From: Paenibacillus radicis (ex Xue et al. 2023)
GTDB lineage: Bacteria > Bacillota > Bacilli > Paenibacillales > NBRC-103111
Direction: 5' to 3'
DNA: 64,000 bases
NCBI RefSeq assembly: GCF_024722015.1
Contig: NZ_JANQBD010000002.1
Location: 427,635 to 491,634 of the forward strand
Within the stretch, counting starts at the first letter, position 1, and each line of letters opens with the position of its first letter. The translations under genes were made by a program, and so were the position numbers. This document shows, piece after piece, positions 17,317 to 26,231 of this stretch. Below the pieces are notes generated by a model that made no database searches, was not told the origin of the DNA, and was given only the letters and a program-made list of their open reading frames with translations.

Positions 17317-17330
17317 TATGTGAGGTGTAA

Positions 17331-18710
17331 ATGATGTCAAAGCTAGATAGTCACAAATCCGACGGTAAACCACAGCCAACCAACTTACGCGAAGGAAGAG
17401 TCGCTATCCTTCTGGGAATCTCAGTTGTATTGGTAATTATGAATACGATGATGTTTAATCTGGCGCTCCCAGACGTATCTCGCGCATTCAGTATGTCAGC
17501 TTCATCTACTTCCTGGGTAGTAACTGGCTACTCCATCGTATTCGCGATCTCATCCATTACGTATAGCCGGTTATCCGATTTTGTTCCTATTCGACGGCTA
17601 TTCATTATTGGAATTCTCTCGCTTGGCATCGCCGCTATCGGCGGCTTCTTTAGCAATAGCTTCGTACCGCTGCTTATCGCTCGTATTCTGCAAGCATCGG
17701 GAGCCGGCTCCATTCCTGCATTGTCGCTTGTGCTAATTACCCGTTATGTACCTCTGGAACGGCGAGGTAAAGCCATGGCCACGGTTATGTCGGCTGCTTC
17801 ACTCGGTTTAGGTCTCGGACCTGTTGTAGGTGGCGTTATCGTTGAATATTTGGGTTGGCATTATTTATTTGCCGTAACCGCAGTAACATTACTACTGGTA
17901 CCCTTCTATACAGCACTTATCCCTAAAGAAACACCTGCCAAAGGCTCTTTCGACGCACTTGGAGCACTATTAGCCGGTATCGGAACAACAGGGATCCTTC
18001 TGTTCTTAACGAACCAATACTGGGTTGCCCTGGCAGCGGGATTGCTATCGCTTGTCCTGTTTGTGGTTCGGATTCACCGAGCAGCTGATCCATTCGTGCA
18101 GCCTGCCCTGTTTCGCAATCGTTCGTATTTAACGCTTGGCTCCGTTGGAATTGCAGCCTATTTATGCAGCTTCGCTACATTATTCCTAATGCCTCAAATT
18201 CTCGTACATCAATATGGATTGAGCGCAAGCGCATCTGGACTTATCATATTCCCAGGGTCTTTACTGGCTATGTTTGTCTCACGTAAAGTAGGCAGAACTA
18301 TCGATCGGTATGGCAACGGTTCTATCATTCGATATATTCCGCTGCTAGTACTCGCATCCGTGTTGCTGTTTGCTCTGTTTGCCGGCACTTCTTATATAGC
18401 TATATTGTTCATTTATATGATATTAAGTGTAGGATTTACGTTTCTTACCAGCAGCATTTCTAATGAAATGTCCCGCATTCTGCCCAAAGCCCAAATCGGC
18501 TCCGGACTAGGCCTATTCCAGCTGCTGCAGTTCTTCAGTGGAGCATTCGGAGTAGCAGCAACGGCAAGCGCCCTTGTGTGGCAACAAAAGCTGCCTCTTA
18601 CACAAGCCTATGCGAATATTTATTGGGGACTCGCGATCATCGTTATAGCCTCAATAGGCTGTTCCCATCTGTATCTCCGTTATACTTCAAGGACAGTTCA
18701 GCAAGCTTAA
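17331..18710 (+). CDS. MFS multidrug efflux transporter (DHA2-like)
   Basis: A 459-residue major facilitator with about 12-14 hydrophobic segments. Early motifs include LPDVSRAFSMSASSTSWVVTGYSIVFAI and YSRLSDFVPIRRLF (motif A region), and motif C is seen in GLGLGPVVGGVIVEYLGWHYLF. This pattern marks drug:H+ antiporters of the EmrB/QacA/LmrB kind. The start is ATGATG at 17331 or 17334; GAGGTG spacing slightly favours the second. It is divergently paired with the ArsR-type repressor. Confidence 0.9.
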   Translation: MMSKLDSHKSDGKPQPTNLREGRVAILLGISVVLVIMNTMMFNLALPDVSRAFSMSASSTSWVVTGYSIVFAISSITYSRLSDFVPIRRLFIIGILSLGIAAIGGFFSNSFVPLLIARILQASGAGSIPALSLVLITRYVPLERRGKAMATVMSAASLGLGLGPVVGGVIVEYLGWHYLFAVTAVTLLLVPFYTALIPKETPAKGSFDALGALLAGIGTTGILLFLTNQYWVALAAGLLSLVLFVVRIHRAADPFVQPALFRNRSYLTLGSVGIAAYLCSFATLFLMPQILVHQYGLSASASGLIIFPGSLLAMFVSRKVGRTIDRYGNGSIIRYIPLLVLASVLLFALFAGTSYIAILFIYMILSVGFTFLTSSISNEMSRILPKAQIGSGLGLFQLLQFFSGAFGVAATASALVWQQKLPLTQAYANIYWGLAIIVIASIGCSHLYLRYTSRTVQQA

Positions 18711-18889
18711 TATTTCTGCAAAGGCCCCTCCCTATCCAGCTTACTTGATTATTCTCATCATCGTATAATCTTTGATTCTACTAATTTATTTTTTTGATGA
18801 ATAAGTCTCATGTCATGTAAAAATTAGAGAATCCGTTTATACTAAAGTAGATAAATCCATAAGCTGGATCGAAAGGGAGGAAGAATATT

Positions 18890-20347
18890 ATGAGTTTTGA
18901 AATAGTAGAAGCAACGATCCCTGACATTCAGGCCGCTCTCGATTCAGGTGAAATGACTTCGAAGGGTCTAGTACTTATGTATCTCGATAGAATAGCTAAT
19001 ATTGACAAGCTCGGACTTACTATCAACTCCGTGCTTGAAATAAACCCGGATACCTTATTTATCGCAGAGTCCTTAGATGTAGAGCGGGCAGTTCAAGGTC
19101 CAAGAGGTCCGATGCATGGAATTCCTGTTCTGCTGAAGGACAATATCAATACCGGTGATAAAATGCACACAAGTGCCGGTTCCCTTGCTCTCGCCAACTC
19201 TTATGCGACGAAAGACGCTTTTATCGTTCAAAAGCTGCGAGAAGCCGGGGCAATTATTTTAGGAAAAGCCAACATGACGGAATTCGCCAATTTTATGACC
19301 AATAATATGCCTTCTGGATACAGCTCGCGCGGGGGACAGGTTCTGAATCCCTATAATATCTCAACTCCGACTGGCGGCTCCAGTGCTGGGTCCGGTGTAG
19401 CGGTGGCTTGTAACTTTTGTACGGTCTCTGTTGGTACGGAAACGTCGGGCTCTATTCTGAATCCAGGGAATTTGAGCTCAACAATTGGTATTAAACCTAC
19501 TGTCGGATTAATCAGCCGTTCAGGCATTCTTCCTCTCTCTAGTAGTCAAGATACGGCTGGCCCTATGGCCAGAACAGTTACCGATGCTGTTTTACTGCTG
19601 AATGTTCTTGTAGGGGTGGATGAGAGCGACCCCGCAATGGGTACCGGCTTAGGGAAGCAATGTGCAGACTACACAGATTTTTTAAACAAGGATGGTTTAC
19701 GGGGCGCCCGAATAGGTATTCCAAGGGATTATTATTTTGAAGAATTAACGGAGGAGCAGCTCATCCTCTTTAATAATGCCGTTGACATCATGAAGCAGCA
19801 TGGCGCTGTGATAGTAGATCCTGCCAATATCAAAACAGCTCGTGAAATTAAGTATTCCTCCGTCATACTCAATGAATTTAAAGCTTCTCTCAATGCATAT
19901 TTATCCCAGTTAGGTCCACATGCATCCATTCGTTCTCTAAAAGACATTATTGATTTTAATAACAACCATCCAATGGAAACTTTAAGATACGGACAAACAT
20001 TACTTGTCCAAGCCGAATACAACACCTCAGGTACATTAACCGAACCCAATTATATTCATGATCGTGCTTTGGATTTAAAGCTATGTCAGCAGGATGGAAT
20101 CGACGCCGTTATGAAAGAGCATAATTTGGATGCGCTGCTCTTTCCAGCTGATTTTGGAGCAAGAATTACTTCAAGAGCCGGTTATCCGTCTATCGTTGTC
20201 CCGGCCGGTTACACTGCGGCAGGCGTACCCTTTGGTGTCACCTTCTCAGCTCGGGCCTACTGTGAGCCCATGCTCATTAAGCTCGCATATTCATTCGAAC
20301 AGCATTCCCAATTTCGTGAAGCTCCTTCTTTAAAGAGCTTCCTTTAA
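18890..20347 (+). CDS. amidase (amidase-signature family)
   Basis: A 485-residue amidase-signature hydrolase with the Ser-cisSer-Lys triad. The catalytic lysine is in [10 protein letters not shown] (about residue 83), the cis-serine is in the Gly/Ser-rich [14 protein letters not shown], and the nucleophilic serine is in GTETSGSI. It is closer to stand-alone amidases than to GatA. Substrate unknown. The start follows GGGAGGAAG with good spacing. It converges with the GNAT gene at 20353, leaving only 5 nt between stops. Confidence 0.93.
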   Translation: MSFEIVEATIPDIQAALDSGEMTSKGLVLMYLDRIANIDKLGLTINSVLEINPDTLFIAESLDVERAVQGPRGPMHGIPVLLKDNINTGDKMHTSAGSLALANSYATKDAFIVQKLREAGAIILGKANMTEFANFMTNNMPSGYSSRGGQVLNPYNISTPTGGSSAGSGVAVACNFCTVSVGTETSGSILNPGNLSSTIGIKPTVGLISRSGILPLSSSQDTAGPMARTVTDAVLLLNVLVGVDESDPAMGTGLGKQCADYTDFLNKDGLRGARIGIPRDYYFEELTEEQLILFNNAVDIMKQHGAVIVDPANIKTAREIKYSSVILNEFKASLNAYLSQLGPHASIRSLKDIIDFNNNHPMETLRYGQTLLVQAEYNTSGTLTEPNYIHDRALDLKLCQQDGIDAVMKEHNLDALLFPADFGARITSRAGYPSIVVPAGYTAAGVPFGVTFSARAYCEPMLIKLAYSFEQHSQFREAPSLKSFL

Positions 20348-20352
20348 TTCAA

Positions 20353-20757
20353 CTAATGAATCTTTCTCTTGATTACAAAAGCTTTATCCGCCTTTTCAAA
20401 CCCTATTTTCTCATAAAATCCTACAGCTTTGGGCGCCGTGGTGAGTATGTACTGAATTTCTTCTTCTCCTACTCGGTGCCTTAGCATTTTAATTAATTGT
20501 TTTCCAATTCCTAATCCCTGATACTCTTTATCAACAGCAATATCTGAGATGTAGCAGCAATAAGCATAATCCGTAATCGCTCTTAAGAAACCAACGACTT
20601 TCCCGTCGGCTCTTGCCGTAATGATTTCGTCCGCATGTTTTATCATTTTCTGAATTCGATTTGTGTCTCCAACAGGCCTTCTAATTCCTGAGCTAATAAA
20701 TACATCTTGTACTTCCTTAACGCTGCAGCTTTCATCAAATCTATATTCCAGAACCAT
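20353..20757 (-). CDS. GNAT acetyltransferase
   Basis: A 134-residue single-domain GNAT: ISDIAVDKEYQGLGIGKQLIKMLRHRVGEE carries the Q/RxxGxG/A acetyl-CoA loop, and the C-terminal APKAVGFYEKIGFEKADKAF is typical. It resembles small YitI/PaiA-like enzymes. It is the last of a run of minus-strand GNAT and Nudix genes. Substrate unknown. Confidence 0.9.
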   Translation of the reverse strand: MVLEYRFDESCSVKEVQDVFISSGIRRPVGDTNRIQKMIKHADEIITARADGKVVGFLRAITDYAYCCYISDIAVDKEYQGLGIGKQLIKMLRHRVGEEEIQYILTTAPKAVGFYEKIGFEKADKAFVIKRKIH

Positions 20758-20797
20758 AGTTCACATCCTTAATTCCGCTCGATGTTAACCATTTTAT

Positions 20798-21259
20798 TTA
20801 TAAGTCCTTAAAAACGAATTCACGATAAGTTTTGTACCCATGTTTTCTATAAAAATCTTTTGCTGCACCATTATTATGCCAGTAATCCAGCTCTATTTTT
20901 CCAATTTTATTTAATTCCGCTATTTCGTTTATCTTCGCCATTAATTGACTTCCATAGCCTTTGTTCTGCTCGCTTGAATTTATGCTCAGTTGAAGGATAT
21001 TTATCGATTTATATGCCTTTTTAAACGGGTTCTCCGCATATTCCTTGATTTCTATCCAAGCATATCCAATATTTTGTTGATCATTCTCCAGTATTAGAAA
21101 TATGTAATTTGGTCTATCTATGATTGATTTGAAAAACTCCTTGATCGTCTCGTAATTATATTCCTTAAAGTGGTCTGGATATAACTCCGCATGCACGTCC
21201 TGCACAGTCTTATTCAAATGAGCGATAGCTTCAAAATCCTTGGTTTGAATGATTTGCAT
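20798..21259 (-). CDS. GNAT acetyltransferase
   Basis: A roughly 153-residue GNAT with QLSINSSEQNKGYGSQLMAKINEIAE as the acetyl-CoA loop and GAAKDFYRKHGYKTYREF as the last motif. I take the ATG at 21259 because GGAAG sits 6 nt before it, whereas the in-frame ATG at 21271 directly abuts its only possible site. It lies between two neighbours of the same operon-like run. Confidence 0.9.
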   Translation of the reverse strand: MQIIQTKDFEAIAHLNKTVQDVHAELYPDHFKEYNYETIKEFFKSIIDRPNYIFLILENDQQNIGYAWIEIKEYAENPFKKAYKSINILQLSINSSEQNKGYGSQLMAKINEIAELNKIGKIELDYWHNNGAAKDFYRKHGYKTYREFVFKDL

Positions 21260-21303
21260 GTCAGCTTCCATTCCTTTTCTCTTATTTTTGGATTGCTGAT
21301 TCC

Positions 21304-21744
21304 CTACTCCTTCAGTTGACCTGCTAAGATACCAGCTTTCCTAATGATTGCAATTCGTTCTTCTCGTCCCTCGATTTTTTGTATCATGTCTATTGCCGTT
21401 TCAAAATTCGTTATTACATATCCCGTCGTTTCATATTGTTCAGGCATTTCAATGAATTTCTTAACTTTTGTCAAAAAATACAGCCTGTAGGAGCCAAACT
21501 CTTCCCAATACCAGCAAGCAAAAGGAATTACCTCGTCTTCTATTTGTATTCCTGCTTCTTCAATAGCTTCTCGTCTCAATGCTTCTATTAACGATTCATT
21601 TTTTTCGAGCCTACCACCAATTGTTGTTAATACTCGTTCCTCCCTATCCCAAACCATAATCAGGTTTCCATTATCTAAAACAGGTATGCAGTGGACTCCA
21701 CTAACAGGCTTATCGACGGGTATTTCCTGGATAAAAGTAAGCAC
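21304..21744 (-). CDS. Nudix hydrolase
   Basis: A 146-residue Nudix protein with a complete box, GGRLEKNESLIEALRREAIEEAGI (G-x5-E-x7-REAxEEAG). The GTG start at 21744 follows GGGGGAG. Nudix enzymes hydrolyse nucleoside diphosphates linked to other groups; the specific substrate is not assignable. It sits 27 nt downstream of the GNAT gene at 21771 and is probably co-transcribed with it. Confidence 0.9.
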   Translation of the reverse strand: MLTFIQEIPVDKPVSGVHCIPVLDNGNLIMVWDREERVLTTIGGRLEKNESLIEALRREAIEEAGIQIEDEVIPFACWYWEEFGSYRLYFLTKVKKFIEMPEQYETTGYVITNFETAIDMIQKIEGREERIAIIRKAGILAGQLKE

Positions 21745-21770
21745 AACAACTCTCCCCCTTCTGATTGCAT

Positions 21771-22229
21771 TTATAGAGTCAAATAATAATGATAGAACTG
21801 CTCATCCTTCTTGTATCCATTCCGTTCATATAATCTTTGAGCTCTTACATTATCTTGCGCCGTTGCCAGCTCTATGCCTTTAACAGCGCAAGCTCCAGCA
21901 TAATTCCTCGCTTCCTCTAATAATTGCTGAGCGATCCCATTCCCCCTATAAGCCTCCACTACATATAAATCATTGAGTATCCAAGAACGTTTGAGGGAGA
22001 TGGAAGAAAATGAAGGATACAGTTGCATAAACCCTACTGCTTTTTCGTGTGTTCTATCCTTCGCAATAAAAATAACTGACTCCCGAGCAACTAGTCTTTC
22101 AAACAAAAATGCTCTCGCACTTGTCTCATCGGATTCTTGTCCATAAAAGATTCTGTATTGATCAAACAAGGGAACGGCATCCTCTAAATCGTGAATTGTT
22201 GCTTGCGCATACGTGAAATTATTCATCAT
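21771..22229 (-). CDS. GNAT acetyltransferase
   Basis: A 152-residue GNAT with LNDLYVVEAYRGNGIAQQLLEEAR as the acetyl-CoA loop and NVRAQRLYERNGYKKDEQFYHY at the C-terminus. The DLYV-x-YRGxGIA pattern is that of diamine/aminoglycoside-type N-acetyltransferases. Starts ATGATG at 22229. Operon neighbour of two Nudix genes. Confidence 0.9.
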   Translation of the reverse strand: MMNNFTYAQATIHDLEDAVPLFDQYRIFYGQESDETSARAFLFERLVARESVIFIAKDRTHEKAVGFMQLYPSFSSISLKRSWILNDLYVVEAYRGNGIAQQLLEEARNYAGACAVKGIELATAQDNVRAQRLYERNGYKKDEQFYHYYLTL

Positions 22230-22302
22230 TTTGAATTATTGCCTCTCTTTCCTTCAATCCAACGTTGTCCGCCAGGAAATTTAAGTGCCTTATTAATATG
22301 CT

Positions 22303-22794
22303 TTAAAACCTAATACTTTTGCAAAGCTCAACTTTTTCAGTCAAAAAATATTCAATGTAAAAATCATGTAGCGTTCTAGGGAACTTATACATTCTCATAG
22401 ATTCATCGTCCTGAATTAAAGACTCTCGAATTTTACTAATAGGCAACCATTCAATCCCGATTTGTCCAATATCTGCTTGGATACTATTTAGGTCAGTATG
22501 GATTGGTTCAGTCTTACACAGGTAAATAAAATCTAAAGAGTGGACTTCCTTCATAATAAATGAATATTCATGGTTGTAAGATATGTACTCTCTGATACAA
22601 AGTAATTTACTTTCTACAATACTCACCCCAAGTTCTTCAATGCATTCACGATATAAAGCTTGCTCCAATGTTTCATCAGGCTCTTGAGCACCGCCCGGAA
22701 GTGCATAATAGACACCAATCCCTGGTCTCTCTTTTTTTATGGAAAGCAAATGATCGTCCTGAACTATCAAAGCTCTGACCGTGTTTCTAATCAT
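22303..22794 (-). CDS. Nudix hydrolase downstream of a ZTP-type riboswitch
   Basis: A roughly 163-residue Nudix protein with the intact box GGAQEPDETLEQALYRECIEELGV and an N-terminal strand VRALIVQDDHLLSIK as in MutT/ADP-ribose-type members. The ATG at 22794 is 9 nt after GAGGTG; the in-frame GTG at 22806 is part of that site. It is the first gene after the riboswitch at 22921-22991. If the riboswitch is real, this enzyme may act on purine or folate intermediates, or clean up nucleotides when 10-formyl-THF is short. That role is inference. Confidence 0.9.
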   Translation of the reverse strand: MIRNTVRALIVQDDHLLSIKKERPGIGVYYALPGGAQEPDETLEQALYRECIEELGVSIVESKLLCIREYISYNHEYSFIMKEVHSLDFIYLCKTEPIHTDLNSIQADIGQIGIEWLPISKIRESLIQDDESMRMYKFPRTLHDFYIEYFLTEKVELCKSIRF

Positions 22795-22821
22795 CCCAGA
22801 TATCACCTCATTTTTTTGTTT

Positions 22822-22869
22822 CTAGTCTATTGCTTCGATTGCCGACATTTCATTTCTCGCCCGAGCCAT
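22822..22869 (-). CDS. possible 15-residue leader ORF
   Basis: ATG at 22867-22869 lies 8 nt after GGGAG and opens a 15-codon frame starting MARARNEMS. It lies between the attenuator hairpin and the Nudix gene. Its small size makes it uncertain; it may only be a translated leader. Confidence 0.25.
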   Translation of the reverse strand: MARARNEMSAIEAID

Positions 22870-22886
22870 CTAATCATCTCCCTAAA

Positions 22887-22920
22887 ATAATAAAAAGCAT
22901 TTGATCAATGACCAAACACT
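22887..22920 (-). terminator. attenuator hairpin downstream of the riboswitch
   Basis: On the minus strand AGTGTTTGGTC pairs with GATCAAATGCT (with G-U pairs) around a 3-nt loop, followed by TTTTTATTATTTT. It directly abuts the conserved 3' end of the riboswitch, the usual layout of a transcription-terminating expression platform. Confidence 0.75.
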
Positions 22921-22991
22921 TTGCCCAGGCGAACGGCTGTATAATCCATGTGTTTCCTCGTAGTTATCTACGTTATCGCCAGTTACACATG
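22921..22991 (-). promoter_or_regulatory. ZTP (pfl) riboswitch
   Basis: The minus strand reads CATGTGT-AACTGGCG-ATAAC-GTAG-ATAA-CTAC-GAGGAA-ACACATG, a short linker, then CCGTTCGCCTGGGCAAAG. The outer stem (CATGTGT/ACACATG), the CTGGCG internal loop, the P2 hairpin and the terminal CCG..CGCCTGGGC block match the ZTP/ZMP-sensing pfl class as I know it. A terminator-like hairpin follows immediately, implying that ligand binding permits read-through into the Nudix/GNAT genes. Confidence 0.8.
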
Positions 22992-23056
22992 TCAAATATT
23001 TACTTATAATCATATCTGAATATTTAGAAAAATCAATATTTTTATTCCATAAGTTC

Positions 23057-23473
23057 TTATGTATGACTTGAGTACAATAAGATACCGTCTCTTTTCATCC
23101 AGCCCGAGCGGTTCCAGAAATGATTTCCAATTTCATTATCTTCGATCACCATGATATGGCATTTGTCTATCCCTTCCAATCTAAGCTTAGCTAAACTTCT
23201 AGCTACTAATTGCTTTCCAATGGAATTCCCCCGATATTCCGGATCCACAGCAACATGATAAATGTAGCCTCTTCGTCCGTCATGCCCGCATAGTATCGTT
23301 CCAACGACTCGTTGATTATCTACACAAACAAAACTCATTCCAGCATTTCTAATCAAATAATTGTGGATGGACTCCCTTGAATCAGCGTTACTTAGAGCCA
23401 TTCCTTCCGTTCTTTTCCATAGTTCTATTGCCATTTCATAATCTTGTATGTTCATTTCTCTTAATTCATACAT
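23057..23473 (-). CDS. GNAT acetyltransferase
   Basis: A 138-residue GNAT with IYHVAVDPEYRGNSIGKQLVARSLAKL as the acetyl-CoA loop and a C-terminal GNHFWNRSGWMKRDGI. The loop has Asn-Ser-Ile-Gly in place of the more usual GxG/A. It starts 4 nt after the stop of the upstream two-domain GNAT, so the two are probably translationally linked and end one operon (DedA, FAD oxidoreductase, two GNATs). Confidence 0.88.
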   Translation of the reverse strand: MYELREMNIQDYEMAIELWKRTEGMALSNADSRESIHNYLIRNAGMSFVCVDNQRVVGTILCGHDGRRGYIYHVAVDPEYRGNSIGKQLVARSLAKLRLEGIDKCHIMVIEDNEIGNHFWNRSGWMKRDGILLYSSHT

Positions 23474-23477
23474 TTCG

Positions 23478-24284
23478 TTAACCCCTTATCCATGTCCCTC
23501 TTGTATATCCCAGTCTCAATCCTGCTCTTTCCATATTCCTGAAGCTTGTTGAAGCATATGCCGCTTGGCTAATGACCAAATTACAGTTGTTTCTGCAAGC
23601 TTCCCATATTCTTCTTTCTATTAAAGCTTTTTGAACCCCTTTATTTCTGAATTCCTGCAGAGTTGTTGCAAAGGTTAAAGAGGCCAGTCCATCTTTTATG
23701 TACATGACCCCAACGCCAGCAGGAGTATCGTCAACAAATCCGCCAAAAAATTTCCAGCCTTCTCTATTAAAAAGAACTCTATTATTATCGGCAACATGAC
23801 TTTTACCAGACAATGATAGGCCTGTTCCGAGACAATGTATTTCCGCATACAAATTAATCTCATCAGCTTCTAGTTCGCGAACTGTAACTGAGCCACCAGA
23901 GATGCTCTTTTCTGCAGGGTGTCCATATAATGTGGCGTGAAAATCAGATTGATAGAAAGCTCTCTCGAATAGTGCCTTCATTAGTTCTTTTTTGGCCTTG
24001 GTTGGGATAATTTCAAATTGCAATCGGCTGCCCTTGCTCTTGTAAAATTCCAGGATATCATCCAAGACATGAAGATCATTAAAGCTAATTCCTTTCACTG
24101 TATTAAATTGAGGCCAGGGCATTTCTTTACTGTAAAAGGCTATTGCCCCGCCGAACTTTACGATTTCGATACCCATCGGATTACCAGGACGTTCTTTTAT
24201 CGCATTCATTCGATCGATCATATAATCAATTTCTGCTTTTTCCATAAGCTCAGCAAACTCATGCGTTTGTATTTGAAATGACAT
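23478..24284 (-). CDS. two-domain GNAT-family protein
   Basis: A 268-residue protein with a degenerate N-terminal GNAT-like half and a C-terminal GNAT half carrying LTFATTLQEFRNKGVQKALIERRI. It ends AAYASTSFRNMERAGLRLGYTRGTW. Duplicated GNAT proteins of this length are common in Bacilli and mostly uncharacterised. The start at 24284 follows AAGGGG. It lies 13 nt after the FAD oxidoreductase stop. Confidence 0.87.
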   Translation of the reverse strand: MSFQIQTHEFAELMEKAEIDYMIDRMNAIKERPGNPMGIEIVKFGGAIAFYSKEMPWPQFNTVKGISFNDLHVLDDILEFYKSKGSRLQFEIIPTKAKKELMKALFERAFYQSDFHATLYGHPAEKSISGGSVTVRELEADEINLYAEIHCLGTGLSLSGKSHVADNNRVLFNREGWKFFGGFVDDTPAGVGVMYIKDGLASLTFATTLQEFRNKGVQKALIERRIWEACRNNCNLVISQAAYASTSFRNMERAGLRLGYTRGTWIRG

Positions 24285-24297
24285 AGGACAGCCCCTT

Positions 24298-26187
24298 TTA
24301 ATTATAATCCGAATGATGTGTCTTTTGTGCAGTAACTACCCGCTCTGCTTCACTCCACTGCCAATGGTAGCCAAGCGCCTTCACTGCTGTTTCCCAATCT
24401 ACCATAACAAAATTATTCAATACATGGACTAGAGGCGATTCGATAGTCTCCTTCCTGCCCGCATACGTAAAGGTAATTCGCTTATTTTCAGCATCATAAC
24501 GTACATTTTGGGCTCCCAGCATTTCAAATGTCTGATTTAGTGGCACCCAGGGTATCCCTTGAATGAGAATCGGTTTGATTCCGCTAAAAGATAACTCCCG
24601 TCCATCAACCACCATACGAATAAACGGCAGATGCTGAGCCACGGTATCCCCAGATAGGAGCGTTAGGATTCCCTGATTCAGTTGAGTCTTTTCCCGCTCG
24701 GAAAGATGTGCGATTTTATTATTAGATTCCCGCGGCTGGAGTTTGATATGATATTTTTTCTCCATATAACGATGAAGCCGGTCCAGCTCTTCCTTGCTTG
24801 CAGTCCCTAAGCTTCTTCCCTGCATTTGCGCCATCAGTACTCCTATAGATTCGGCAGCAATCGTGCCATTCGGTTGGATGCGCGTACTTCCATAAGCGAC
24901 TGCCGTTGAGCCAACCAATTTGCCCGCTGTCACAACATTACTAGTGCCTTGCAATAAATAACTGCGCAACGGGATTCCATATTTATCAGGGCGTCCAATT
25001 GCAAGGCCTTCCCTATTGGATCGAGATCCCTGAATGTCCAGAAAATATCCGCCAATACTGACATTATCCCAGAACATTCTGCCACTCATCAGATCAGACG
25101 CCTGCATCACGTACTCGGTAGGATAATGATTATATTCACGGATATACAAATAGTTAGGATCCCCATTAAGCTCCAACCCTTCGAAGCCGATGATTTGCTT
25201 GCGCAAATGATCCCTAATGGAAGCCATTTCCTCCTTGGCCAATCTCATTCCCCTATCAATAGTTTCTTCTCTGCTGGGATCCACCCCATATACCTGGAGT
25301 GCGTTAATGACAATTTCACCGTTGCCTTGATTTAATATATTAAGTCCACGCAGATTAAGCCATTCCTTGTTGTTCAGCTTGTAAGCTGACACCACTGGAG
25401 GAAAGCCATACGAGATATTGGAATCTACATACGTTTCCGGTCCATACTTATGAGCCCGCTCCACCTTATCCATTTTCCAGAAGTGACTGTAAAATTTATG
25501 CCAATCGACACCCTTGAACCGCATTATATAGGTAGCACTCATATATTCCTTTTCCCTAGCGCCGTAAAGCGCTTCCAAACCTTGAAGCGGCTCTAAATTC
25601 AGCTTTCGTATCAGAGCGGCATCATCGGAATTATCGACCACATAATGTGGATATACGGTTCTTGTTTTTCCAAACCGATTTACATATTGGATAGAAACAA
25701 CCTGCCCCCCATCTGAATACACATTCTTTAATTCAACCTTCTTTTCAAGCGGGATTCGATCGATCAAATGATGAAAATATTGGGCAAACTGCGGTTTATT
25801 CCGAATGGCTCCAGCTTCATATTGATGAAAGAGCTCCTTCATGCCCCCTTGTACTAATGAGTTGCCCTGATCATCATAGGTTCCATCCAAATAGAGCATT
25901 TCACCTTGAAGAAGCTGTCCTCCCAAGCTGCTTTTCGGTTCCAGAATGAGGACATTAAGCCCTTCCTGCTTAGCCTTTTGAGCCAAATACATCCCTTCAA
26001 GCTCAGTGCCTATTACAACGACATCCGGATCATGAGCGAAATTAGGATATAGCGTATAACTGCCGTCGCTATCACGGTGGAGGCCATAATAGCCAAACAC
26101 ACCTGCAGTAATTGCCGAAGCAGCAAGGAGTGTGCTGGTTAATAAAATGCTATTGAACGTTCTGGGTATCCAATTGTTTATGTTCAC
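24298..26187 (-). CDS. membrane-anchored FAD-dependent oxidoreductase with copper-amine-oxidase-N-like domain
   Basis: A 629-residue exported flavoprotein. An N-terminal hydrophobic segment (about residues 12-34, ILLTSTLLAASAITAGVFG) would anchor it outside the membrane. The Rossmann nucleotide-binding site is PDVVVIGTELEGMYLA followed by LNVLILEP, as in the FAD_oxidored family. The last 110 residues (IRMVVDGRELSFSGIKPILIQGIPWVPLNQ...) are a copper amine oxidase N-terminal-type beta domain, common in Paenibacillus wall proteins. GTG start at 26187 after GGTGAG. It lies 44 nt downstream of a DedA-like gene. Substrate unknown. Confidence 0.88.
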   Translation of the reverse strand: MNINNWIPRTFNSILLTSTLLAASAITAGVFGYYGLHRDSDGSYTLYPNFAHDPDVVVIGTELEGMYLAQKAKQEGLNVLILEPKSSLGGQLLQGEMLYLDGTYDDQGNSLVQGGMKELFHQYEAGAIRNKPQFAQYFHHLIDRIPLEKKVELKNVYSDGGQVVSIQYVNRFGKTRTVYPHYVVDNSDDAALIRKLNLEPLQGLEALYGAREKEYMSATYIMRFKGVDWHKFYSHFWKMDKVERAHKYGPETYVDSNISYGFPPVVSAYKLNNKEWLNLRGLNILNQGNGEIVINALQVYGVDPSREETIDRGMRLAKEEMASIRDHLRKQIIGFEGLELNGDPNYLYIREYNHYPTEYVMQASDLMSGRMFWDNVSIGGYFLDIQGSRSNREGLAIGRPDKYGIPLRSYLLQGTSNVVTAGKLVGSTAVAYGSTRIQPNGTIAAESIGVLMAQMQGRSLGTASKEELDRLHRYMEKKYHIKLQPRESNNKIAHLSEREKTQLNQGILTLLSGDTVAQHLPFIRMVVDGRELSFSGIKPILIQGIPWVPLNQTFEMLGAQNVRYDAENKRITFTYAGRKETIESPLVHVLNNFVMVDWETAVKALGYHWQWSEAERVVTAQKTHHSDYN

Positions 26188-26231
26188 TTCTGCTCACCGT
26201 TCATTCTCCTGATATTGGCCATGCTTTGTTG

